Part shown: positions 43,173 through 53,538 of the stretch, piece after piece | Layout of the letters: each line of letters starts with the position of its first letter | Numbering within the stretch: the stretch's first letter is position 1 | Assembly (NCBI GenBank): GCA_032718475.1 | Contig: JAUCBJ010000014.1 | Location: forward strand, 1 to 61,903 | Length of the DNA stretch: 61,903 nt | From: Nemertoderma westbladi | Taxonomy: Eukaryota > Xenacoelomorpha > Nemertodermatida > Nemertodermatidae | Direction of reading: 5' to 3' | Program-made: the position numbers and the translations under genes | The notes under the pieces: generated by a model | Database searches by the model: none | What the model saw: only the letters and a program-made list of their open reading frames with translations | What the model was told of the DNA's origin: nothing

Positions 43173-45125
43173 ATGGCGACTGGCAGCACAGGTGTCCACA
43201 CCGGTAACGGTAGCGGTGTTGATTTGCCCACGGGGGCTATACTTAAACGTGCAGGCAGTGACGCTGACGGTAAACCTGCTGTCAACGGTGGCAGTCGGTC
43301 ATGCGAAGATAATCCGCTAATCGAGAACCGTGAACCCGCACTGCAGGATTTTAACAGTGCTACACAAGACGACGATTTTGAAGATCCGATAGATGAGTTG
43401 GAATTCGATGTGACTTTCACTAAGAAGGAACGTACCACAGCTCGAGGAAGAGTTACGAAGTGCATAAACCGCATTAATGCCACTATCGAGGGTCAAGGCA
43501 GCCGCTCTGCTCTCAAAGCCCTTCTAGAAATACTCATCGATCTTCAAGAAGAATGTACAGAAGCCCACAAGTCTTATATTCGGTCTGTTGCTCAATCCGG
43601 CTCTGTTACCGATCCAGTGGCTGACGACTCGTGGCTCCAGCCTATGTTACGAGCGGTGGCTGCATGTCGTGCGTCCGTTAACGATTACTTTATTTCCCGC
43701 AGTAGCGAAGCGAGTTCTACTGCGAGTTCCCATCGAGTTGGAACCCGAGCGTCGGGTTCTGCATCCGCGTTACTAAACTCGGTTCGCTCAACTCGACGGA
43801 TCGCCAAGGAAAACGAACTGAAGCTGCTTCAGTTTCAACGCGATACCGAACTAAGGAAGAAGGAACAGAGTTTAAGGGAGTCAGAACATCAGTTGGTGGA
43901 GGAGAAAGAACTTCGACGACTTCAAAACGATGTAGAATCTTCGCGGTTATCCGTTGCTCTTGACGAGGATAATACTTGCGCTGCTGAACTCGATGATGAC
44001 GATTTCCCTCGTTCTCATATCAGTAATGCGGCTAGTTCAAGGGCCGGTCGCAGTCAGCTCATAGGTCGCGAGACCACCGAAGTCACTGCAGTACCAAGTT
44101 GTAATAATAACCGTGTTAGTTTTAATGTTACCAATTTAAATGACAATAATGTATTTTCTACTGCTATGTCTGAAAGCAATAATAATTCAATCAATTTATC
44201 GAATATCACTAGTGTAAATATTTCAAGTGCTTCTGTAGGCGTTGGTGTCTCCAGCATATTTACCAGTGCGCCACTAGGTACCAGTACTAGAAATTATTGT
44301 AATAATTTTGTCGAACCGTTACCACATTCGTCTACATACTGTAGCATTTATAATGGTTTTTCAGCGCCATTTGGCCCCAATACGTCTTTGTGCGGGGAAA
44401 GGTTCACAAATGCTATTTTCCCCCCTGCACCCCCTACCACTTGGGCCTTGCACACTCCCCCCTTTGTTCCTCAGAGTGTTAATTTTCCCAGTGTTAACCC
44501 TTGTAGCCTATCCATGTCTGGTCTGGGGTCAATGTCCTTTCCCACTGGGTTTAATAACGGGTCGGCTGTCGGTGGGTCAGTTGGGTCACCTACTGTCCCA
44601 TCCATTGCAACGGCCCCTAAATCCCCTCACGGTCAATCCACTATAGATAATTGGATTGATAGCGCTGAGTTAAGTGCTGCGACTTTACAAATGTCACATC
44701 AAACTATTCCACAACTTTCTACAGGGCCATATAATCCATGGTCGCAGGTTAACCTAGAACCTTTTGATGGTAACGCTGCTAAATGGCCTGGATTTATATC
44801 TAGTTTTAAAGCGTTATATCACGATACCGTTCCATCCCTCGCTTTAAAAATGGCTATTTTACAAAATTCGCTCACAGAGGAAGTGCGCGAAAGTGTGTCT
44901 AGTTTTTTAGATGACCCTAATTTATATTTTGATGCTCTAAAAGAATTAAGACGTATCTATGGCGATACGCATTTAGTTGCTAATGAGTCCAGCAAACGAC
45001 TTAAAAACTTACCTGAAGTAAAAATGGGTAAAACACATTACGCCACTTTGAGAGAATTTTCAATAAAACTCAATGGTGCTATTAGCAGATTAAAACGATT
45101 TAAAACGGTTATACCGCCGACTTGT
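43173..45125 (+). pseudogene. BEL 2 gag, N-terminal and capsid-like part
   Basis: ATG at 43173 opens a frame with an acidic segment (DDDFEDPIDELEFDV), a helical region, a coiled coil at about residues 208-254 (ELRKKEQSLRESEHQLVEEK), a long asparagine/serine-rich low-complexity stretch, and a capsid-like DUF1759-type region from about residue 527 (LEPFDGNAAKWPGFISSF). Gag would package the element's RNA in cytoplasmic particles. A frame change at about 45120 cuts the reading; the true continuation is in the next frame (FANNNIDDVMAKLPPSF). Confidence 0.8.
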
Positions 45126-45718
45126 TTGCTAACAACAACATTGATGACGTCATGGCAAAATTACCTCCATCTTTTCATTATGAATGGAGTAAACGAGTTT
45201 TAGATAATCGTCCCCAACAACCATCACTAGAACATCTAAATAGTTGGATTGCCATAAAACTAGAGCGCGCTAGAATTGCTGAAGGAAGTTTACAGGCGGC
45301 AAGTAGTAATAAACACAATAATTCGGAAAGGTTGGTTCAGTCAAATCAAAAGAATGCTACCAGCACGAATAAAAATAAAAATCAGATTTCTAGCAAAGGT
45401 CAAATTACTATACATACGCCTACAATAGCAGCAATTCATGCGCCATCTAGTGGTGATACTTTAAATTCAAATAAAGTTGAAAATCAAAGCGTTTCAAAAA
45501 CAAAAAAGAAAGTTTCTACTAATTCAACTGCTATGGGTAGTGGTAAATTTACACCACAGAGCAGTGTTATTGAAACCAGCTGTGTGGTGTGTAATGGTAA
45601 ACATGCTCTGATGAAGTGCAGTGTGTTTATCAGTATGGATCCTGAAGACCGTGGTGATGTAATTCGCAAACATAATTTGTGTTTTGCATGCGGTGTTCCT
45701 GGTCATTCTGCAGTGTGA
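45122..45718 (+). pseudogene. BEL 2 gag end with zinc knuckles
   Basis: Follows gag after a one-base-type frame change. A lysine/asparagine/serine-rich linker leads to CVVCNGKHALMKC and CFACGVPGH, the first two knuckle-like motifs of BEL Gag. The reading is then lost again at about 45700, and the next frame shows the third cysteine cluster, CDEEGCFKRHHTLLH. Two frameshifts within 600 bases mark decay. Confidence 0.8.
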
Positions 45719-46271
45719 TGAGGAGGGCTGTTTTAAGCGTCACCATACTCTCCTCCATAATGCACCCAGAGTGTTTACTGCAAAGAATTTTAGCAGTAAA
45801 GGTTACGATTTTATTAAAAATTCTGACAGTGATAAGTCAAATTCCAAGCATGTGGGCACAGCATCGGTTTCAGCTGTTGCTGAACTTTCTAAAGTTGCTT
45901 TACAAATTGTTCCTGTATGCGTCATAGAACAATCGTCTGGTAAGATTTTAAACAATAAATTCGCATTTCTAGACCCAGGTTCTGAAACTTCACTTATAAC
46001 ATCTCGATTAGCTGAACAATTAGGCTTAAAAGGTCCTAATAAAATTGTACAATTTGGTAATTTTCAGGATGACGGTAAAGTTGGGTTTGCTTGTGAGAGT
46101 GAATTTGCTGTGTCACACTGTAAGGGTGGTCTGCAATATCGTATTCCCAAAGCTTGGATCGTACCTCGTATTAATGTTGGTCGACAGTATTTCGACTGGC
46201 CAAATATGAAATCTTCATGGGCCCATCTTAAAGACTTAGACCTGCCCATCATAGATTCAACCAATGTCTGA
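45684..46271 (+). pseudogene. BEL 2 protease
   Basis: After the CDEEGCFKRHHTLLH cluster comes a DUF1758-like aspartic protease with FLDPGSETSLI (DPG in place of the more usual DSG or DTG) and EQLGLKG. It runs to WAHLKDLDLP and stops at 46271. The conserved LLIG-D block that should follow is missing, and the next coding segment starts in a different frame, so a short deletion is likely at about 46265. Confidence 0.75.
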
Positions 46272-46850
46272 TACAGAACAGCTTCAGGTATCGCACATTC
46301 GCATAACTCCTTTAGATACTGAAAGTAATTTAGCAGATTCTGAATTTCAGTTACTCGATTCTGTTAAGAGATTCTGGACAACCGAATCATTTGGAGTACG
46401 GCCTTGCAAGGCCCTTCCTATTGCGGCTGAAGAGTCTCGAGCTATAGAACTCTTAAATAAGAACACAAAATGTGTCAATAATCGCTATGTCACGAGTTTA
46501 TTGTGGGCAGAGGATAATACCAAATTGCCAAATAATATTTCCTCTGCATATAAGCGTCTTCTTTCAGTAGAGAGGCGACTTAAACGTGAACCTGAGTTAG
46601 CTACAATCTATGAATCCACAATCAATGGTTATATAGAAAAGGGTTTCGCTGTTAAAGTTGATTCCAAGGATCTTAAAGGGCCAGTAGGTAAGACTTGGTA
46701 TCTTCCACACCATCCAGTTGTCCACCCATGTAAGCCTGGGAAGGTGAGGCCGGTGTTTGATGCATCGGCCAGACACAATGGTGTCTCCCTCAATGACAAA
46801 CTTCTCAAGGGTCCTGATTTTTTAAACAGTCTTCAAGGCTGCCTTCTTAA
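46264..46850 (+). pseudogene. BEL 2 reverse transcriptase, N-terminal part
   Basis: Encodes the linker and RT start: SLLWAEDN, YIEKGFAVKV, TWYLPHHPVVHP, KVRPVFDASARHNG and LLKGPDFLNSLQGCL. It is interrupted at the TTAA at 46847-46850 by a 736-bp DNA transposon. Coding resumes in phase on the far side at 47591 with the RT catalytic region, so the insertion is the only break in this part. Confidence 0.85.
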
Positions 46851-47586
46851 GGGGGGGGTACACCATTTTCGGACAACTCTTCGATTTATCACTCTCAGCG
46901 TTTCAAAATTGTTTGATATAGGCTAAAATTTGGCATATAGGTGCCATGACCGTGCCATGCCATGCCGTGCCATGCCATCTACATGACAGGTAAGAAAAAT
47001 TTTTTTTTTCGCTATTTAATATTAGTTAATACTAGTTAACAACAAAAAAAACTTGGTTGCGCTTAAAACCCTAAGGCTTTTACAGTTTTGAACCTAATCA
47101 CATGAAAGTTTTTTTATATGATAGATCAAAGATGGGGCAACATAACTATCAGGCGAAATTTTGTTAAAATAATTCTGCACCGCTAGGTGGCGCTGCAAAT
47201 TTATGCAAATTTTTAGGTTTTTTATAAATAGTATTAAATTTTATTAACCAAAAATTTCGAAAAGTTGCCTGATACTTTTATGCAGGGTGGCTATCTAGAC
47301 ACCCACAGGAAGTTTCAGACTAATTACTCAAAAATTGTAGAAGTAGTAGGGTTTTGAAGTTGACAATTTCATGAAAAAAATATTTGGAGATAATCGACCT
47401 TTCATTATACATAGTAATAGTAATTTCAATAGGATTCCGTAAATGGAAATTTACATAACTTGAAAACTAAAAGAGCTATTAAAGAGCGGTTTTCAGATTT
47501 GGAAACACCATTCAATGGTGCATTACAATAGACCATAAAAAAAATTTCGACATATCTTGGACCAAAATGGTGTACCCCCCCCCCCC
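46851..47586. mobile_element. Non-autonomous DNA transposon, TTAA target, nested in BEL 2
   Basis: A 736-bp insert flanked by TTAA on both sides (46847-46850 and 47587-47590). The ends are inverted copies: ggggggggtacaccatttt at the left, and the reverse complement (aaaatggtgtacccccccc) at the right with four extra C. It has no coding sequence. Inside is a tgccatgccgtgccatgcca-type microsatellite (about 46941-46975). TTAA duplications with short inverted ends are typical of piggyBac and also Kolobok elements, but the ends here do not identify either. Removing the insert with one TTAA leaves the RT frame in phase, so the insertion is clean and post-dates the BEL element. Confidence 0.9.
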
Positions 47587-47590
47587 TTAA

Positions 47591-50450
47591 GTTTAGGAAG
47601 AAGCCCATAGCAATATCCGGAGATATAACGGCTATGTATCATCAAGTGATGGTGAAGAAAGAAGATCAGGATTTTCTTCGTTTTTTATGGGGAGGCCTTG
47701 AACGTCAAGGTCCTCCAACTGTCTATAAGATGGTTCGTGAATGCTTTGGATGCATCTCTTCAACATGTTCGTGTATCTATGCACTCAATCGAACTGCATG
47801 GGATAATGAACAGCAGTATCCTGTTGCTTCTAAAAAGGTTCTTTCGCATTTCTATGCAGATAACTATTTTGATTCGTGTGATAGTGAGGAAGAAGCTATA
47901 ACCCTTGTTAAGAATATGATTGATTTACTTTCTTTGGGAAGCTTTCCATTAGGACAATGGATGTCTTCATCAAAGAGAGTGCTATCAACTATACCTACTA
48001 AGCAGTTAGCAAATCCATCAATCGACCTAGATCTTGATGAGCTTCCAATTGAGCGAGCCCTAGGTGTTCGTTGGGATTGTAGTAGAGATACCTTCGTATT
48101 CTTTACACAGCTTAAGGATAAGATACCGACAAAGAGGAATGTCCTGCGACAGGTGGCATCCATCTTTGATCCACTCGGTGTACTATCTCCCATTCTTTTA
48201 ACCGCTAAAATCTTACTTCAGGATTGTTGGCGCCGTGAACTATCTTGGGATGAGAATCTTCATGATGATCTTAAAATTCGTTGGGAGGAATGGTTAAGTG
48301 ATCTTTCCAACCTCCATAAAATAGAAATCCCACGTTGCTATTCATCATCTTTTAGTCCTGTAGTCAAATCGCAGCTGCATGTGTTTTCAGATGCGTCTGA
48401 AAAGGGGTTTGGTGCAGTTGCATATTTCCGTACTCTTCATTCCGATGATGCTATTGACATTAGTTTAGTCATGGCGAAATCTAGGAATGCTCCAGTCAAG
48501 CCCTTGACTGTACCTCGGTTGGAACTGCAAGGCGCCGTCATGGCAACTCGCCTTGCTAGCTTGATTTGTGAGGAATTGTCATTGATAATTTCAGAAGTAA
48601 TGTTTCATTTAGATGCCAAGACTGTCCTTGGGTGGATAACTTCCTTAGCCTGTCGATATCATACCTTTGTAGCCCACAGAGTTGGTGAAATTCTGGATGT
48701 AACCACCCCTAGTCAGTGGAATTTCATACCAGGCGAACTTAATCCAGCAGATTATTGCAGTCGTCCAACTTCAATAGATCAGCTGATTGCTGAAGAGTCT
48801 TGGTTTCATGGTCCATTGTTTCTTTCTTTGCCAGAGAGTGAATGGCCCACCTTTAAATCTAATATCATTGTGCCAACTGTATATGATGTGGAGGTCAAGT
48901 CAGTCAACACTCTTCTTGTAACTGAAGTGGATAACGTTTTTTTAACTTTGATTTCCAAAATATCCGTATTACTACGTCTAAAGAGAATAACCTCCTGGGT
49001 ATTTCGATTTGTGAGAAATTGTAAGAAGCGTAAGAGTGAGCGGGTCATTGGCCCCCTTTTGCCAAGAGAATTAAAAAACTCATTGGACTTTCTGATCAAA
49101 AGGGTTCAAGAAGATTCTTACCCCATTGAAGTGTGTAAACTTTCCCTAAGTGTTGCAATCCCAACTGATAGCAGCCTATTGACTCTAACCCCAATTCTTA
49201 ATGAGTCTGGTTTGCTTGTCGTAGGTGGTAGGATTAGCAAATCTGATCTCTCCATATCAACTCGGCACCCAGTCATCTTACCTAAAGATGCCCATCTCAC
49301 CAAGCTTATCATTGAGGATGACCATGATAATGTATTACATGAAGGTGTGGAGCAGACCCTAAATGCCCTCAGGCAATCTTTTTGGGTTCCTTCAGGTAGA
49401 CTTTATGTGAAGAAGGTCTTAAATAAGTGCCTCGTCTGTAAGAAACGTCGTGTAAAGCCCGAAACACCACTGATGGCGGCACTGCCACGTCCTCGTCTTT
49501 CCCCCATGACTTATACATTTGTAAATATTGGAATTGACTACATGGGTCCATTCTACACCAAGTTATTGCGTAGGTCCATGAAGCGTTATGTTCTTCTCAC
49601 AACATGTCTCGTAACTCGCGCAGTTCATCTGGAGCTCGCCTATTCATTAGATACTAATTCTTTTCTGATGGCATTCCGTCGCATGATTGCTCGTCGTGGA
49701 AACCCATCAATTGTGTATAGCGATAATGGTTCGAATTTCACTTGTGGTGAAAAGGAACTTCGTCAATCTCTTGACAGTTGGAATAAAGAGGTTATTGTCG
49801 ATGCATTATCTCAGAAGGGTATCAAGTGGTATTTCAACCCTCCATCAGGTCCTCACTTTGGAGGAAGTTGGGAACGACCAGTTCAGTCAGCTAAGAAAGC
49901 TCTTAAAATTGTTCTTGGTAATCAATTAGTTTCTGATGAACTCCTTATGACTGTCTTGGCTGAAGTTGAACGTCTTCTCAACAGTCGTCCTTTAACTCAT
50001 GTCAGCGTGGATCCAAATGACCCAGAAGCTCTAACACCTAATCATATACTGTTAGGCCGAGCAAATCCAAACCTCCCTCCTGGAATCTTTGACGACAAAG
50101 ATATATGTTCTAAGAGTTTGTGGAAAGCTACTCAAGCCATCACCAGCCAATTCTGGCGGCGATGGATGAGAGAATATGTGCCTTCACTTATTGAACGCAG
50201 AGTGTGGCTCCATGAGCGCCGCAATCTGAGTGTGAATGATATTGTGCTCGTGATTGAACCGAACACCCCACGTGGACAATGGCCACTAGGCAGAGTAGTA
50301 GAAACTTTTTCTGGTAGTGATGGCATTGTACTGTGTAATAAAATCCCCCGCCAGGGAAAACTAATTATCGATCGCAAGCAAAGGAAAAACGCTGGTCCAG
50401 GACTTCAATGTAATAGCACCTGTTACTATCACCTTTATAATTTACAGTAA
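47591..50450 (+). pseudogene. BEL 2 RT core, RNase H, integrase (right copy)
   Basis: Long frame with RT motif A region (ISGDITAMYHQV) and motif C YADN (47853-47864), where the second acid of the usual YxDD is asparagine. It then carries IFDPLGVLSP, RNase H (HVFSDASEKGF), and the integrase zinc domain with core motifs GIDYMGPF, YSDNGSNF and GGSWERPV. The DUF5641-type domain is cut at 50329 and followed by 40 unrelated codons to a stop at 50450. Loss of the normal C-terminus and the missing 3' LTR suggest a rearrangement or truncation there. Confidence 0.85.
48334..50329. repeat. Inverted repeat, right arm (1996 bp)
   Basis: Partner of 41091-43086. The arms enclose a 5247-bp spacer holding gag, protease and RT. 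The right arm ends abruptly at 50329, within the DUF5641-type domain. Confidence 0.92.
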
Positions 50451-51765
50451 GTGTAGATGCGAAATATCTATTTCATAAGCCGAAAAATCCTGACTACAGA
50501 TTGTTACCGCATTAAAATATAAACCTAAATTTAAAATAGGCCAGAAATGTTTGAGACTCACCAGGATTCCATCCCTCCTTAGAAAACCGATTTTACAGTT
50601 CTAGAATGAATGATCTGTACTGTAACTACACTCTCGTTCTAGAATAGTACAAATTATCTAAGTATAATTTTCTTATCTATAGGTTATGCCCAATGGCTAA
50701 ACTTGGCACATATTTCAAATATCCCGTAGTTTTCTAAATGGACCAATGAAGGATGATACCTAACTAACCCAAAACATTTGCCCCGAAAACGTACACAAGC
50801 AAGACCTATTTTTACTCGCGTATCCCCCCAATTTAGCTTAATCTCCGATTGACTTGCGGTATATAATTTATTTACAAACAAGTCAGGTTCAAAACGGGAA
50901 ATACAACTAAATTTATTCATTCCTTCCCAATTTATTATACTGTTACCTATGAAGCAGTACTATATCTTTAGGACGTATTGAAACCCATTTAGCCCCCCAA
51001 AACCGATCTGTTAGCCCAAAATAAGCCCCATACTTCCCTTGACTATTTCCAATGTGCGTTGAGGCGTCTCATCCCTTCGCCAAATTACCCTATACGCCCC
51101 AACATGGCCGCTGTAAGCTGTAGCGTTTCCAAAACATTAATCCATTTAAACATTTAAACCGACTTTCAAATATAATATAATTTAGGACATATTATTATTA
51201 CAAGGACAATTTCTATACTAATATACGCAAAACATATTGCTCAAAATCAAAACTAATATAAAATGACAAGAAATTAACTAAGGAAGAATCAAACTAGAAT
51301 TGAGTTGAGATAATAATGGGATTTGGGCCCCAAAACTAATATATAAACTCACAATTTCTATTGAGCTGAGGTTAGCTGCAATGTATTACTACGGGTAATG
51401 CTTAGAGGACATTGCTGCTCGCTCCTCATTGGGCCAGCACACAGAAAACGCTCCACTCATATGGCGTGGTTTATATAACAGCTGCCAGGCCTAAAGCCAT
51501 TAACAGGTAGTTGTCAACTTCTATTTAAAATACTAATAAAGGTACTCTAAATTTAATGTAGATTACTTAGCAACCCTTAACAACAATAACTTTACTTGCA
51601 AATAGAAATAACTGGTTGATTCACCGCAATGATATGCAAAAATGGACCATAATAACTAAATCATCTATCTAAAATACAAAATATAAGTTTAATTTATATT
51701 TCAAAAACTTGTTTATTAATATAGATATTAAAAAATTTGAAATTTAGTAGCCATAGCATTTTATA

Positions 51766-51811
51766 CCGCTCCTAAACGTTATCGTCTAAAGGGTAACGTT
51801 TACAAACACCG
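51766..51811. repeat. 46-bp hairpin motif, copy 1
   Basis: Starts ccgctcctaaacgttatcg and ends taacgtttacaaacaccg. It has a perfect 8-bp stem, aaacgtta (51774-51781) and taacgttt (51794-51801), with a 12-base loop. Confidence 0.8.
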
Positions 51812-52388
51812 GCATAACGTAGTTTCTAATGTCTCACAATTATACTTCTATAAACTAAAATAGACACATATTAATACTCAAATAAAGATTGAATAATGCA
51901 CAATACGCAAAATTAGCAAATAAAACATTCTTCATACATTTTGTGTAACTAGTATTATTTATCCGTCATTGAATAGAAAATATCTTAGCAATAAATTTCT
52001 TCCAGCCGAGAAACCTCCATATAACAGTAACAAAATTACTTGCGTACTAATGCTTACCAAATATTTATATTTACAAAAAAAAAACAATATTAATTTCGCT
52101 TACCATTATCGTTTCACAATAAATTTCCATTATTATAATGAGTTTAATCTTTTACATAAATACGAAAGATTCTTCGATCGAATAATACAAATTAAATCAA
52201 TTTCCATATTAAATTAAATATAAATTGAGTAAGTAGGACAATTAATCAGTGACTGTCTTTCAATCACAAATATAACACGATAATAATTTGCAGCAACATA
52301 CTGTAGTTGCTCCGTGTGAAGGGACTTTATAATATACTAAATAATAGCTAAACTAGAACATTTTAATAGCTAATATTATTAATTCAAC

Positions 52389-52643
52389 TCAAGGGAACAA
52401 ATTCAAGTCTATATCCCCTTCAATACGATATTGCTTTACCTCTTCCATCTCCGGGTTATCAAAGTCTACGATACTGAAACTACGAGTGGCTCCAACTAAT
52501 TCAGCGGGAACTACTCGACCTCTTCCCCTTCCTTTGGTTTTCCAAACTCTAAAATCGGTAAATCTAGAAGTCTTCAGATGGGCGCGAATATCCATCGACC
52601 TCGGATTTACCCACGGGTAGATTAGACGAAGTTTCTAGACGAA
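52389..52643 (-). other. Small unrecognised open frame
   Basis: Minus-strand frame of about 84 codons after an in-frame TAG, with ATG at 52595 giving 68 codons. It has a basic glycine/arginine stretch (KTKGRGRGRVV) and an acidic end. An overlapping frame just upstream (INRREDWIETFSGRIRLETS) also looks protein-like, so an old coding sequence with a frame change is possible. No family recognised. Confidence 0.25.
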
Positions 52644-53461
52644 TTCGACCGGAAAACGTCTCAATCCAATCTTCACGGCGATTAATGATAGTTACAGTTG
52701 TGACCTCAGCGATGTCACAACTCGTCGCAGCGATGTCACAACTCGTCGCAGTATAATGCTGTGAGGTGCGAATTCTCTATATTAGGGGTTTATGAACACC
52801 TCTTTTGTATCGGGTTCGTCGCGGGGTTCGGGAGGAATTTCCAGCTGCTTAAATAGAACTTAACAACCTATTAGGTAGGCCAAGTTTCAATATATCGGAT
52901 TAATACCAATTTCCTTTTAATATCAGTATAAATACCTATTTAAATTTTCAAATTTATTTTTTTTTTTCGAGAGTAAACTTGCCGCGAATAAATTCGCTTT
53001 TAATAATTCCAAAACTACGCCCAATGAATATGATTGCACAAACTGATGTATGAAATATGAATTAATATAATGAAATGAATATAACATTCAAAATTAAACA
53101 GAATGAAAATGAAAATTAGGAACTGTAAATGAAAATGAAAATGGAAATGGAAATAGTCAAGGTATGAACTATGAAGTTGAATCAGATGAAAATAATTTGC
53201 CTATCTGGGTTCACGCACTGAACAGCTTAACGTTTCTTTGCCAGTTGTATCGCTAATCCAATGTACTCGTGAGATTTGTGATAAAATATCTTGAACTTTT
53301 CAAAATTATTTTAATTTCGTTCCCACAACTACATATATTTTTATTAAAAACCATTTGTTTTGCGACATTTACGTAATAATTGCTGTCTCTCTTCCTTGTT
53401 ATAATTTTTTAAAACAAAACATTTTTCTGTGTAGTGGATGTGTAACTAAGTCGCCAATAAT

Positions 53462-53507
53462 CCGCTCCCAAACGTTATCGGCTAAAAGGTAACGTTTACA
53501 AACACCG
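53462..53507. repeat. 46-bp hairpin motif, copy 2
   Basis: Direct copy of 51766-51811 with three substitutions, none of them in the stem bases (53470-53477 and 53490-53497). It lies 31 bases beyond the stop codon of BEL 3 gag-pol, inside its probable 3' untranslated region or LTR. Confidence 0.8.
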
Positions 53508-53538
53508 AATTTACACCCACTATTAAAACTCCAACATT

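Larger units (their letters stand above)
41006..50450. mobile_element. BEL/Pao retrotransposon 2 with inverted duplicated 3' half
   Basis: The plus strand carries gag, protease, RT, RNase H, integrase and most of the DUF5641 domain from 43173 to 50329. The minus strand carries a second RNase H-integrase-DUF5641 half from 43086 down to 41006. The two halves form a 1996-bp inverted repeat (41091-43086 and 48334-50329) with no indel. Only 87 bases separate the left arm from the gag start. The plus copy loses its last roughly 30 codons at 50329, where unrelated sequence starts; the minus copy keeps the natural end. No LTR pair is found. Another transposon sits within the RT. Confidence 0.85.
50451..53538. 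other. AT-rich non-coding region
   Basis: Mostly AT-rich with no recognised gene. It holds two copies of a 46-bp hairpin motif (51766 and 53462), a 21-bp tandem duplication (cagcgatgtcacaactcgtc, at 52707-52748) and gaaaat-type simple repeats (about 53100-53155). In the orientation of BEL 3 (minus) this is its downstream side, where its 3' LTR should lie. No LTR can be bounded because the other end of the element is outside the window. Confidence 0.5.

Noticed and set aside
43173-43483. Extension of the left-arm minus-strand frame (41006) into 43483 as part of the protein
   Set aside because: That part is antisense to the BEL 2 gag start; true homology ends at 43086.
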